The notes below the pieces were generated by a model that had not been told where the DNA came from, did not search any database, and saw only the letters and a list, made by a program, of their open reading frames with translations. From the NCBI RefSeq assembly GCF_016808335.1, contig NC_053140.1:32666586-32730585 (forward strand): a DNA stretch of 64,000 nt, in the 5' to 3' direction. The position numbers were made by a program, and so were the translations under genes. Source of the stretch: Panicum virgatum. Lineage: Eukaryota; Streptophyta; Magnoliopsida; Poales; Poaceae. This document shows, in pieces, positions 43,625 through 55,500 of this stretch. Position 1 is the first letter of the stretch. Every line of letters starts with the position of its first letter.

Positions 43625-44438
43625 TGATGAGGACTAGGCCCGATCTTCCGAGAGGTAGGGATATATTCGATGGGTGGAGATCTCGATGTTGACGATCCGG
43701 CTTCAAATCAGCAAGATTCGAACCCTGCAACCGCTACACCACTGCTTCATTTGTTATCAACCAAGTACAACTTGATTGACCTCACCGAGAAGGTTTTTTC
43801 TACAAGCGAATCGAAGGACACAAGCAAGAAGATGTAAACATGCAATCTGATATTGCAAATATGGATGAAGCGAATCACAAAAGAGGGGTAAAAGAACTCA
43901 ATTCCAAAGGACTAATCGACACAGTGGAGGAGATCAAGAACGGGGCCCCTGGATCAATGTATAAGGACTTGACGCCATAGATACAACAATGCAATGTCTG
44001 TTCCTCGAAGAAAAACACAAGACTAAAAAAAACCCGAGTCTAAACAGTGGCAGCTACTGAGTTTATGGGAGAACCAGGGGCATCCTAGGGTTGGGGCGAC
44101 CAGGTGGGGCGCCCACAACATGGGCTTAAGGCCCGACACAATACAAAGCCTGAGAAAGCCCAAAACAGGTGACACAACACCTTTCCATGTTCACACGGAA
44201 TGATCCACGAATCTTTTGGAGCTAGGACCAGAACCAAATGAAGCATCTCATCGTTAGCTTTCCAAAGCATCCAAGATCACCTCATTTGGACACCGTATGA
44301 GAGAGATATCGCCGAAACCATGCAGGGGTGTCTGGTGTCTGCTGAATCCGAGACGAATGCGATGACCGAGTTGGTGACGACTTGTAACTTGGAGAAGACC
44401 ATGGCATGATCGTGTCCAGTATGGTGATGTCCTCATCA
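43625..44438 (-). repeat. 5' LTR of the gag-protease element
   Basis: An 814-bp partner of 38224-39029 with ends TGATGAGGAC and GTCCTCATCA. The outer edge meets duplication CAACT at 44439-44443. Confidence 0.9.
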
Positions 44439-45851
44439 CAACTAATGGTCCATTCAACATTTTACTGAAAAATTGGTTGAACTAGCACTTAAAAATGTTG
44501 AATCAACATTTTGAAAATGTTGAACTAATATTTTAAAAATGTCGATCAATATTTGAAAAATGTTGAATCTCGACATTTTTTTCTAGCATCTTCTCCATCG
44601 CCGGTGGACGGCACGGGCGGCAGCGGTGGCCGACCGGCCGCGTGAGAGGTGGCGACACGCGGTGGGTCGCGGCGGCACGACGGGAGAGCTGGCCGAGGCG
44701 GGGCGGGGCAACGCGGCAACCGCGCGTGGCGGCGGGGCACGCAGGGGAAGGCCGCCGGCAGGGGGCGCGCCGGGGAAGGCCAGAGGAGGCACGTGCCCGC
44801 ATCGGGGCGGCGGCGGGGCACTCCAAGGAAGGCCGGCGGCGACGGCGGGCACGACGGGGAAGGCTGGGGGCGGCGGCACGTGCTCGCATCGGGGAAGGCA
44901 AGCGGCGGCGGCGGAGCACGCTGGGGAAGGCAGCCGGTTGCGCGTGCCCGCGTCGAGGCGGCGACGCTGGGCACACGGGGCGGTGGCGGCGCTGGGCTCA
45001 CGGCTGAGAGAGAAGGTGAGGGATAGGGTTTGAGTGTATGAGATCCAATGGTTGTAGATGATTGTATGAATCTCAAACACTGGAAGATGAAGAAAAAAAA
45101 TCTACTGAAAAATGTATAGGATTGGCGGCGGAGCCAAGCGGCAGCAATAGCATGCAGCTGATCGTGGTTGGCCGTGAATGGGACTTTGGCAGCAGTGGAA
45201 TAACTTCGCGGAAGGCCCAATGGCATTTGGCATAACCCTCCATTTTGTAAGGTCGTTCAGAAGCAAAGGCCTACTCTACTATACAAGACAAGTAAGCTGG
45301 TCAAGTCAAAAGAAGGTTCCTGACTATCTAGTAAATGCTGGTCTCAAAAATAAAAAAAGACTATCTAGTAAATGAGTGCACGAAGAAAGGGAATGGCATG
45401 TTCACAAACTGGTACTTTTCTCCCGGTATCCACAATTGCACATTAAAGTTGTCTGCCGCCAAATAAATTATTTTGTTCTGGAAACACAATTAGCCCAGCA
45501 TGTTAAGTTTGTACAACTCGCAGAAATTAAGTCATCGCATGTAGTATATGTGAGGCTCACACTACATCAGTGGTCCTTAAAGGTGAGCAATGACCTTATG
45601 GATAGAGTCCAGTGGCCGTTCTCATTGCATTACTGGTCCTTAGTAACACTCCCATATATATAATCTTTAATTGGTTGTTGAAACGCTTTGTGCTTGAGAC
45701 CACCAGAAAGGACCTGGCAAGTAGTATCAAGCTTGAATATAATGGCCCTCCAATTCCATTTCGTTCATAGTCCTTGTGGACACCCATATTACCCCACACG
45801 GACACCCAACTTGATGCATCTGCAATCCATTGAGGAATTGTTATCTGCTAT
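44439..45851. other. Unassigned segment with GC-rich minisatellite-like block
   Basis: AAAATGTTGAA units recur about five times in 44465-44575. Bases 44600-45010 are very GC-rich, with GGGGAAGGC-type cores spaced about 30-60 bases apart. Long frames on both strands there are a composition effect. Nothing recognisable is coded in 45050-45851. Before the CACTA insertion this joined to 56823. Confidence 0.4.
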
Positions 45852-46110
45852 CACTATTACAAAACAGGCCTTTGTTTCAGGCCATTTGTCCCGGTAGCCT
45901 TTGGGCCCCGGACAATAGGTGACTTTTGTTTCGGGTCCAACGGCTAGCCGGGCCAGCGGGGGGACAGGGGCCTTTTGTCCCGGTTGGAGCCACCAACCGG
46001 GATAAAAGGGTGGCCTTTTATCCTGGTTGGTGGCTCCAACAGAGACAAAATCCCCCCCTTTTGTCCCGGTTGGTGTTTCCAACCGGGACAAAACTCCTTG
46101 GCCCCCTTAT
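45852..46110. repeat. Left subterminal repeats of CACTA B
   Basis: Five or more copies of TTTGTCCCGGTTGG or its complement are arranged as inverted pairs (for example 45970-46010 and 46055-46095). Confidence 0.85.
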
Positions 46111-46743
46111 CCCCTTCCCTCCCCCCCCCCCCCCGCCCGAGCCATTCAGCTCACTTGTTCTTGCTGTTCTTGGCTCGGGAGAGGGGAGTTCTTGCTCATT
46201 TCTTCACCACATTTGTGAAGATCTTTGATTCTCACGTCCATCCATCGGCGCTAAAAATTTGGGGCTTGTTTTTCTCTTCTTCCTTGGCTTGTATAGCTCA
46301 TTTCATACTTTAGAAATAGAGAAAATATGTAGCTAGCTCATTTCTTGGACATTTAAATTGCATATGTAGGTGTGATTTTTCTTTTAGATTTAGATGAGTA
46401 TGTGGATAGTACAAATTTTTAGAATAAGTGTAGACACTTCATGCGATGTACTTGTATATATGACCATATTGTAGATAGTTGATTTTTGTATTCATGAATG
46501 AATTAATGAAATGAGTATATTAGAATTTTTTGTATTATGCATGGATTATTTTGACACTCTAGTGTTGCATTCGTTCATGCTCACACTCTAGTGATGGATT
46601 ATTTGTATATTTTTTATATGATTTCATTGTTATTTGTAAGAGTTATTAATCTGATCATTGTAATTGTAATAGTAAATAAAATTTGCATTGTAATGGTAAG
46701 AATTTATAATTTTGTGGAAAATAATGGTATTTTTCAGTAAAAT

Positions 46744-47051
46744 ATGGCTTCAGCATCTGGGGGAGTGGCGCCGGTGGGGGTGATCGTTGTCCTTCTGGAG
46801 AGAAGGGCGCAACTCGAGTAGGTCGTCGGTCCAAAAAACCTAGTGCTTTTCATAGGACAGCGCTCCGTTATTTGGAAAAAGAATATAGAGAATGCATGGC
46901 AAGGGGCGAGGAACCTCCGTTTGATCTTGAGGATTTATTGCGGCGTTATGGTTCGTCACCACCAAACTCGGAGGTTTCATTTTCGCCATCTTCTTCTGCG
47001 CCAGCAAGAAATCCGTTAGAGCATTCTGCGTTCCAACGCAAGGATGGTTGA
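46744..47051 (+). pseudogene. Short conserved-looking exon upstream of TNP2 in CACTA B
   Basis: A plus-strand frame starts MASASGG at 46744, just after a TTTTTCAG acceptor-like string. Its frame slips near 46762. From there an 85-codon frame reads GDRCPSGEKGATRVGRR and then ALRYLEKEYRECMARG to a TGA at 47049-47051. The residue pattern (basic, then charged helical, then Ser/Pro-rich) looks like genuine coding sequence. I do not recognise a family. It is probably a leader exon or small gene of the element. Confidence 0.45.
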
Positions 47052-47273
47052 AAACATATGTGTTGTTGTCCGAATTTTTAAGTTTCATGTCGAGTACTCC
47101 TTTGTTAAGTTCTGTAATTGATTAAGTATTCCTTTTAATTAATCAAGATGTATGATGGATATTGCAGATCTTTTAATTATTCATGTTATGTTATATTTAG
47201 TTTAATTTAGGTTTGATATATTTTATTTATTCGATACGTGTAAAGAATTCAAATCGATTTCTTTAAAATGCAG

Positions 47274-50200
47274 ATGGACCGGCAATGGATGTACAATGCT
47301 GACCGACGTTCATAATAATTCATTGATGGCCTGCATTATTTTTTGTTTGTGGCTGAGGCAAACAAGCAGAATGGTTTTATGTGCTGCCCGTGTGTTCATT
47401 GCAACAATAACAAGGATTACTAATCTTCAAGAATCCTACACAGCCACATTTTCGCAAATGGTTTCATGGAGAAGTATGTTTGTTGGACGAAGCACGGAGA
47501 ACAGGGGGTTACCATGGAAGACATTGAAGAAGAAGATTTTGACGACCACTTTCCCGGGAATGCTGGAATCGGTGCATTCGATGACGATATTCTCATGGAA
47601 GAGCTCGAAGTAGATGTATTTGAAAATGATCCCAGCGACGATCTAGGGCAGGCATTGCACAATGTGCAGGCAGACTGTGAGAGTGAAACAGAGAGGTTGA
47701 AGTTCCATAAGTTGTTAGAGGACCACCGTAAGTTGTTGTACCCAGATTGTCCAAATGGATTGAAGAAACTTGGCACCACCTTGGAGTTGCTGCAATGGAA
47801 GGCGACAAATGGTGTATCCGACAAGGGATTTGGTGAATTACTCAAACTTTTTAAAAAAATGCTTCCTAAGGACAACAAATTGCCTACGACAACATATGAA
47901 GCCAAACAACTTGTTTGCCCTTTAGGATTGGAAGTGCAAAATATACATGCATGCCCCAACGACTGCATCCTCTACCGAGGCGAGTACGAGAATTTGGATG
48001 CATGTCCCGTATGCAGTGCATTGCGTTACAAGATTAGAAAAGATGATCCTGGAGATGTCAAGGGGGAGCCTCCCCGGAAGAGAGTTCCTGCGAAGGTCAT
48101 GTAGTATTCGCCTCTAATACCACGTTTGAAGCATCTGTTTAGAAATAAACATAATGCTAAGTTGATGCGATGGCACAAAGAGGAACGCAAGAAAGACTCG
48201 ATATTGAGACACCCCGCTAATAGGTCGCAGTAGAGAAAAATAGATAGAACGTACCCTGAATTTGATTTGGATGCGAGAAACATAAGGTTCGATTTGAGTA
48301 CGGATGGCATGAATCCTTTTGGTGAGATGAGCAGTGGTCATAGCACTTGGCCTGTGACTCTTTGTATGTACAATATTCCACCATGGCTCTGCATGAAATG
48401 AAATTTCATCATGATGCCAGTGCTTATCCCGGGTCCAAAGCAGCCCGGAAATGACATTGATGTGTACCTAAGACAATTGGTCGAAGAACTCTTATTGCTC
48501 TGGGGCGATGAAGGTGTACGGATGTGGGATGAATACAAACAGGAAAACTTCAACCTACGAGCATTGCTGTTCATAACAATCAATGACTGGCCTGCTCTTA
48601 GTAACTTGTCAGGACATTCGAACAAGGGATACAAAGCTTGCACACACTGTTTATATGATACCGATAATATATGGTTGACTCACTGTAAGAAAGTTGTATA
48701 CATGGGTCATCGTCGGTTTCTTCCCATTAGGCATGCGGTATGATAGAAGGGCAAGCATTTCAAAGGCCAAGCGGACCACCGAACAAAACCAATGCACCGT
48801 AGTGGTAAAGACGTCTTCAACATGGTAAAAGATCTAGAAGTTATTTTTTGAAAGGGATCTGGTAGCCAAACTGTTCCGAATGAAAACGGAATGGCGCCCT
48901 TGTGGAAGAAGAAATCTATATTTTGGGAGCTACCATATTGGGAAGTCTTAGATGTTCGTCATGCAATTAATGTGATGCACCTCACGAAGAATTTTTAAGT
49001 CAACCTGATAGCATTCTTTGGAGTGTACAGAAAGACAAAAGATACAGTAGAAGCATGTCAAGAATTGTAACATATGGAAGAACGAGATGCCTTACATCCA
49101 CAACAGCGAGATAATGGACAACAATACTTAAGTCCTGCCAGCTATACTCTTAGCAAGGAAGAGAAAGAAACCATGTTTGTCTGCTTGAGCAGTATAAAGG
49201 TTCTATCTGGATGCTCATCCAATATAAAAGGAATCTTAAATTTGGCAGAGAAGAAATTTACAAATCTCAGGTCCCATGACTGCCATGTGCTTATGACCGA
49301 ACTTCTTCCAGTTGTGCTGCGGGGGATTCTGCCTGATAACATCCGGTTAACCATTCTGAAGTTATGTGCCTTCCTCAACGCAGTTTCTCAGAATATAATT
49401 GACCTGGAGAATTTGATAAAGCTGCAAAACGATGTGGTGCAATGTCTTGTTGGCTTTGAGCTGATATTTCCACCATCTTTCTTCAACATCATGACACATC
49501 TTCTAGTGCACCTTGTGAAAGAGATTGATATCCTCGGACCAGTATTTCTATACAACATGTTCCCATTCGAAAGGTTCATGGGGGTACTCAAGAAATGTGT
49601 TCGTAATCGAGCTCGTCCAGAAAGAAGCATCGCCAGTGCCTACGAAACTGAGGAGGTCATTGACTTTTGTGTTGACTTTATTGATGACCTTAAACTGATT
49701 GGAGTCCCTGAATTGCGATATGAGGGGAGACTAACTGGAAAGGGTACATTAGGAAAGAAATCTTATGTCTGCACAGATGATTTCTCATTTAAGAAAGTGC
49801 ATTATACGGTTCTTCAACAATCATTCTTGGTTGACCCATATATCGAGGAACACAAGAAAATTCTGCTCTCCAAATTCCTGGAAAAGTCTGAGGCATGGAT
49901 TACACGTGAGCACATGAACACTTTCTGCAGCTGGTTGCGGAAGCATCTAATGCATAACATGGATATAAGTGAACAACTGTTCTTATTGGCTAGGGGACCA
50001 TCTTGGAATATCTTAACATACCAAGGGTACAAGATAAATGGAAACACATTTTATACGATAGCCCAAGATAAAAAGAGTGCCAACCAAAATAGCGGTGTTC
50101 GTATGGATGTCACAGACAATAATAGAAAAAAGGACACATATTACGGCTACATTACAGAGATATGGGAGCTAGATTACGATCCCAATTTCAAGGTGCATCT

Positions 50201-50621
50201 ATTTCGTTGCCAATGGGTTAAGCTATCTGGAGGAGGGGTAACAAAAGATGAGTATGGGATGACAATAGTTGATCTCAACAATATTGGGTATAGAGACGAG
50301 CCATTTGTCCTAGCCCAGGATGTCGCTCAGGTTTTCTACATTAAGGACATGTCCAGCAAGCTGAAGAAGGGGATAAACAAGCAAAACGATGAGCCTAAGC
50401 GATACATAGTTCTATCAGGAAAGAGAAACATCATTGGAGTGGAGGACAAGACATACTTGTCAGAAGAATATAATAATTTTGTTGCCATTCCACCTTTCGA
50501 AGTAAATGTTGATCCATGCATCCTGCTAGCCAATGATGATGCTCCATACTTGCGCCGTGATCATAATCAAGGGACATTTGTGAAGAGAAAGTATGTTACC
50601 GCTAATTCTTCATGTACTTGA
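47274..50621 (+). pseudogene. TNP2-type transposase of CACTA B with C-terminal DUF4218/DUF4216-like domains
   Basis: The start ATG at 47274 follows an AATGCAG acceptor. The domains are in order. A Transpos_assoc zinc region comes first (MDRQWMYNADRRS, then CCPCVHCNNNK). TNP2 proper follows (CPNDCILYRGEYENLDACPVC, DARNIRFDLSTDGMNPFGE, VLIPGPKQPGNDIDVYL, WPALSNLSGHSNKGYKACTHC, DVRHAINVMHLTKN). The DUF4218-like region is at 49074 onward (PVVLRGILPDNIRLTI, GPVFLYNMFPFERFMGVLK), and the DUF4216-like region is toward the end (VHLFRCQWVKL, EPFVLAQDVAQVFYIKD). Every segment is in the same frame, and I see no indel. The gene is broken only by about ten in-frame stops, including 47313-47318, 47421, 48102, near 48231, near 48399 and near 48741. 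The last 515 codons are open. Confidence 0.9.
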
Positions 50622-51240
50622 ATCATTTTATATTATTGTATAAAAAAGTAATCGTAATTCAAATACTTTTATTATATATGTAATGTACAATTATACTTTA
50701 TGTGTTATATATATCATTTTTAAAAATTTTCACTTAATTATCAGACTCAATTATAATTTTCATCCAATAATGAATTACTCAACTAATTTTATTTATTTCA
50801 TGAAATTACATTCACATTAACACACTATACTCTCTCACTAACACACACAATCTCACTAACACACACTATCTCTCAAACTCACACACTACTCAATAAAATC
50901 ATGAAATTGCTTAATTTTATGTAAAATTCACTTTTTAAACATTAATATCGTGATAGAATCCACTTTCTGTCGAAAAGCAACAGTTTGAAAAAAATTTGTT
51001 CACCTAATATATTTTTGCATGGTCAAAATAACAAATATGATTTCAAAAAAGTTAGATATTTCGTTGGCCCAATCACTTGAATGAAAATTAATTATTTTTG
51101 TTGCGTGTATCAAGTTTATATGAGGTAAGAAATTTTATTCCATAATTTTTGGAATCATAATTTTATTAACTAAATTAACAAATGAAAGCCTATTTTAAAA
51201 TAGAAGTAAAAAGAAACAAAAACAAACATAAGATTTGGCG
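50622..51240. other. AT-rich space after TNP2, no gene
   Basis: Bases 50622-51200 are A+T-rich with an ACACACTATCTCTCA-type simple stretch near 50820-50890. It should hold the TNP2 polyadenylation region. Confidence 0.5.
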
Positions 51241-51254
51241 GGAATGAGGGAAAA

Positions 51255-51393
51255 CGGGCCCCTTTTGTCCCGGGTGGTAGATCCACCCGGGACTAAACCT
51301 TTCGTCCCCGGTGAAGCCACGACCCGGGACAAAAGGGCCCTTTTGTCCCGGGTTGTGGCTTCACCCGGGACAAAAGGGGGGCCCCCTATATAT
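51255..51393 (+). promoter_or_regulatory. Internal palindrome cluster and TATA box before the Ulp1-like gene
   Basis: Two hairpin-forming pairs of TTTTGTCCCGGG / CCCGGGACAAAA (51263-51296 and 51341-51377) and a TCGTCCCCGG variant are followed by TATATAT at 51387-51393. The motifs are of the kind found at the element's two ends, but placed internally. A CT/GC-rich leader (51400-51800) follows, as expected downstream of a promoter. Confidence 0.6.
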
Positions 51394-52079
51394 GTCCCTT
51401 CTTCCTCGGCCTTCCTCCAACACTTGGGCACAGTTCTTGATCTGCGCCGCGCCGCCGTCGTCTCCCCTGCTCCCATCGTGCCTCCTGCTCCGCCGCCGTC
51501 CCCGAGCGCCGTTGACGTCCCCCACCATCCCCGAGCACCGCCCGAGCTCCGCCGCCTCCACGCCCCGGCCGCCTTGGACGACGACCCCGCTAGGCCGCTC
51601 ACCGGTGCACCGCCGTCCTTCCCCCGTGCCACCTCGTCTTCGCCGCCCCGGCCTCCACTCCGCGCGCGTCCTCGTCTTCGCCGCCCCCGGTGGCCGCCAC
51701 TGCACGCCGCCACCCTCTTCGCTGCGCGCCACCGCCCCGCCAGCTCCGCCTCGTCGTCCAGGGCCGCCGCCCTAGCTTTCCCCGCCCTGTGTGAGTGTGG
51801 CCGCCGGCATTTTCTTTTTTCTTTTAAAATTTTATGTTCATGTAATTCTGTTTTATATTAACTAGAATTCAATTATGCATATAGATATTTTTAGAATTAT
51901 ATTATGGATATAGTGTTTTATTTATTATATATTAAGTAGAATTGATTTATAGACACATTATTAGAATGCAATTATGGATATAGTGTTTTCTTTATTTATA
52001 GAGATATAGTGAGAATTAGAGAGAATTTATCGAGAAATAGAGAAGGAAATAGAGAATTAGAGATAATTTCTTTTATGAT

Positions 52080-52285
52080 GTATTTATTATTTAATTATGT
52101 CATTCAAAGACTTTAATTATCATAGATTCATTATTTAATTATGTCATTCAAAGACTTTAATTTATCATGTATTTATTATTTAATTATGTCATTCGAAGCC
52201 TTTAATTTATCATGTATTTATTATTTAATTATATCATTCGAAGCCTTTAATTTATCATGTATTTATTATTAAGTTATGTCATTTA
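52080..52285 (+). repeat. Tandem array of a 45-bp unit, 4.5 copies
   Basis: The unit is built on TTATTTAATTATGTCATTC and AAGCCTTTAATTTATCATG. Copies start near 52087, 52131, 52176, 52221 and 52266. Confidence 0.9.
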
Positions 52286-52329
52286 TATTACTTCTCGAGC
52301 TCGCAAACTCGAGATAACACACAATCATT

Positions 52330-52516
52330 TTCGATAGTTTCCGATCGTTACCGATCCCGACCGAATCGTTTCCGATAGTTTCCAATTGTTACCGATACCG
52401 ACCGAATTGTTTCCGATAGTTTCCGATCGTTACCGATACCGACTGAATCGTTTCCAATAGTTTCCGATCGTTACCGATACCGACCGAATCGTTTCCGATA
52501 GTTTCCGATTGTTACT
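52330..52516 (+). repeat. Tandem array of a 41-bp unit, 4.5 copies
   Basis: The unit holds TTTCCGATAGTTTCCGATCG and TTACCGATACCGACCGAA. The array ends about 70 bases before the start codon at 52585, so it may lie in a leader or a 5' intron of that gene. Confidence 0.9.
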
Positions 52517-52584
52517 GATCTAAATATGTGGATTATTTAGAGAATTTTTTTAAGAGTTTTATTTGTATTCATATTTTAGTTACG

Positions 52585-55500
52585 ATGGACCTGCGACACA
52601 CAGACGCGGAAGACGAACAGTTCCTATTGAATATGATTGCCGAAGGTCAAGGAGATGTCCCTGAATAAACTGATGATGGCAGCAATATCGACATATATTT
52701 GAATATGTCCAGTGATGGAATTGAGCCACCATCTATTCAGGATGACGTTGTTGGTGAACAAAGTGCTAATGTACATATCACAACTATACTTATTTGTAGT
52801 GAAAATCATATTTTCATCTGAATCTATATGAATACTACGAATGTTTTTTTTATAGCCGTTTGGATCATCGTCGCAGCAGAAAAAGACGAAGCGAGGCCCG
52901 ATAAAAAAACTGGAAGGGCGGTTCATTATAATGGAAGTTGGTCCAGACGGCGAACCGATCTCTCCAGAAGCTACCGCCAAAAAATTCATAAGACAATCCG
53001 GATGTATTGTCAGGGACCACATCCCGATCAGCTTCAGGCTCTGGAAAGCTTCCAATCCAAGCGAGGAACGGGATGCAGTACCCGAAAGAGAAAAAGAATG
53101 GTGCTGGCGGGAGCTTAAGAAAAACTTCACGATTCCAGCTGAATCCGAAGAGATATGCAAGCGCTGGACCTTGAGTAAGATAGCCAAACAGCTGCAATCA
53201 TTCAAGAAAATTTTGACGAAGAAATATATCAAGACCGGGACCACACCCGTATTTACCGGTGAGCTCGAAAAGCTCAGGGGTCACTGGGATGCATTTGTGG
53301 AATACAAGTCTTCAGAGCTTGGGCTTCAGAAGGTGCAGAAGGCCAAAGATAACGCCTCAAAGAAAGTGTACCATCACACTCTAGGCCAAAGAGGCTACAA
53401 GCTTGCAATACCCAAATGGGAGAAGATGGAGCAGGATCTGCTTGACAGAGGCATCCAACCTGCGACCATGAACTGGCCTGAAAGGTCAAGGACCTGGTTT
53501 TATGGTCATGGGGGAAGCTTGGACCCATTGACTGGGGATAGCATCTATGGGCCAAAGATCCAGCTAGCAGCCCAGACACTACAGGAGGCCATACAAGCAG
53601 CGGCCAAGGGAACATTCCAGCCGGATAGAGAGAGGGGTGAGCTGACTTACGCCCTTGGGAATCCAGAGCATCCGGGCCGCACAAGAGGCAAAGGCGTGGT
53701 TTCGTGGAAGTATGGGTTCAGGGATTACATTGAATCATATAGAAGCCGGCAAAAAAGAAAGAATGATGAGCGGGAGCACTTGCGAAGGCTAGAGGAATGG
53801 CTCATTGCACACGATCAAAGACTGGAGGAAGAGGTTCAACGCCAAGTGGCCATAGCAATGAGCCAGCAACAGCAAGCGCAAACGGTGCCTCCAGAGCCTA
53901 ATGTCGCAGCCGATCATATGTCTCAGCGGAAAAGCAGCTGCGCTTCCACAGACGTTGCCGTCGAGCCAATGGGGATCCAGGCCGCAGTTGAAGCGACGGC
54001 CCCGCAGCGATTTCCAGTGGATGAGATCACCCAGCGGACACCTTGTGACCTGCAGACTGCCATTAAGAACTTAATGTTCACTGTTGCGTGCGGTACCGCC
54101 ATGCCAACCCAACCAGGCGATGTGTACCACGGGCAGCAAATTCCTGTGGGATATACAAGAGTTGTCGTGGAGCAGGTGTGCCAGGGTTGGGAGACGCTCG
54201 AGCTTGATATTCCTGGAAGCGATGGGGAGATGACACTAGCAGAAGCCATTCATGGCTACATCCTATGGGATAAGCGCTACATTGTCCTAAAGTCGGATGA
54301 TCGAACACCAAGACCGGCATCTCAGCATGCCTCTCCAAGGCCATCATCTCCGCAAAACCCCCCAAGGGCAGCACTGTCTCAGTAAGGTTCACCGGCACAT
54401 TCTCCATCACCATCATCTCATGTGCCGATGAACACTCAAGCGTCACCGTCGCCTCCATGGTCACCCCCTCCGCCGCCGGCAAAGAAGCAGAAACAGCCGC
54501 CGGCAAAGAAGGTAGCTGCACCGGCTAAGAAGCCTCCAAAGAAGAAGGAAAAGAAGAAGAAAACCAAGGAGGCTCCTATTAAACCCAGGGACATGAGCCT
54601 TGAAGAATGCGATCGGATAACTCAAGAAAGAGTTAAAGAGCACTTCAAGCCAAAGCCGGAGCCCGAGAAAGTGATAAATCCGGTAGATTTGAAATTTTTT
54701 AAGGGAATGTGCGAAGCAAATAAGAGAAAATTCATTCCGAGAGATCGCCCTTCAGACTACGAACGCACAATTATCAAAACTACTGAGAAAAAGAAGAGAC
54801 AATCAAAGTCGTCGTCGTCCGACGTTTCACAGCTCGGAGCCCAAAAGAAACAATCAATAGAGCCTCTCGTAGTGGGACAGACGATGCAACAACAAGACTT
54901 TGTTACATTTTTGAAAGAATCAAACCTGACGGCGGCTTAGATTGCAAGGGGAGAAGATATTCCAAAGGCCGATGTGGTCGTCAAATGGACGTATGAGCTG
55001 GGCAAATCTCTTGTACCCCCCGAAGTAGTGTCCGTGCTTCCAACGCAAATGTATAAGCTGCACCAGCACTACATGCGTGCGATGGCCGATTGCATCTTCA
55101 TGCAGGGCGCAAAGATTAAAGATGACGATTTCTTACGGGGGGAGGCCATTATATGGATAAACTGGGAAGAAATTTACCAACTATTCCATCAGGAGGACCT
55201 CGACATCTCTATGGTCGGCTTGTGTGTTCTGTAAGTATTTTACTCTCCTTACGTATTGTTTTGCATGATCTCAACATACTGATCCCTTGATTTACTCGGT
55301 ATCATGTAGAATGGAGATACAAACTTGCAGGAGAAAGGGATACTCTCACCTCGGCTTCATCGACCCAATTACTTGTAATTGGAGGATTCTACGCGACACT
55401 TCCGATGAGCTATTCCAAAACTTGTTCAAGTACATAAGCGTTCATCACAACAAGCAAATGATATTATTTCCTTACAACTTTGCGTGAGTGATTCCTTCCG

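Larger units (their letters stand above)
38224..44438 (-). mobile_element. gag-protease-only LTR retrotransposon, 6.2 kb
   Basis: LTRs of 806 and 814 bp (38224-39029 and 43625-44438) begin TGATGA(G/C)GAC and end GTCCTCATCA. The 5-bp duplication CAACT flanks the element (38219-38223 and 44439-44443). On the minus strand the order is 5' LTR, tRNA-Met-type primer-binding site (43622-43611), a long leader, one gag-protease frame (42322-39096), a purine tract (AAGAAGGGGAGG near 39037-39048), 3' LTR. The interior has no room for RT, RNase H or integrase, and none are seen. It is interrupted by a small CACTA element. Confidence 0.9.

Noticed and set aside
44546..45226. 226-codon minus-strand frame and its shadows
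   Set aside because: Low-complexity Pro/Arg/Ala-rich in all frames, with a repeated GGGGAAGGC core and no domain. It may be captured gene sequence but cannot be supported as a gene.
52330..52516. Regular 41-bp units considered as a CRISPR-like array
   Set aside because: The units are contiguous tandem repeats with no unique spacers, in plant nuclear DNA.
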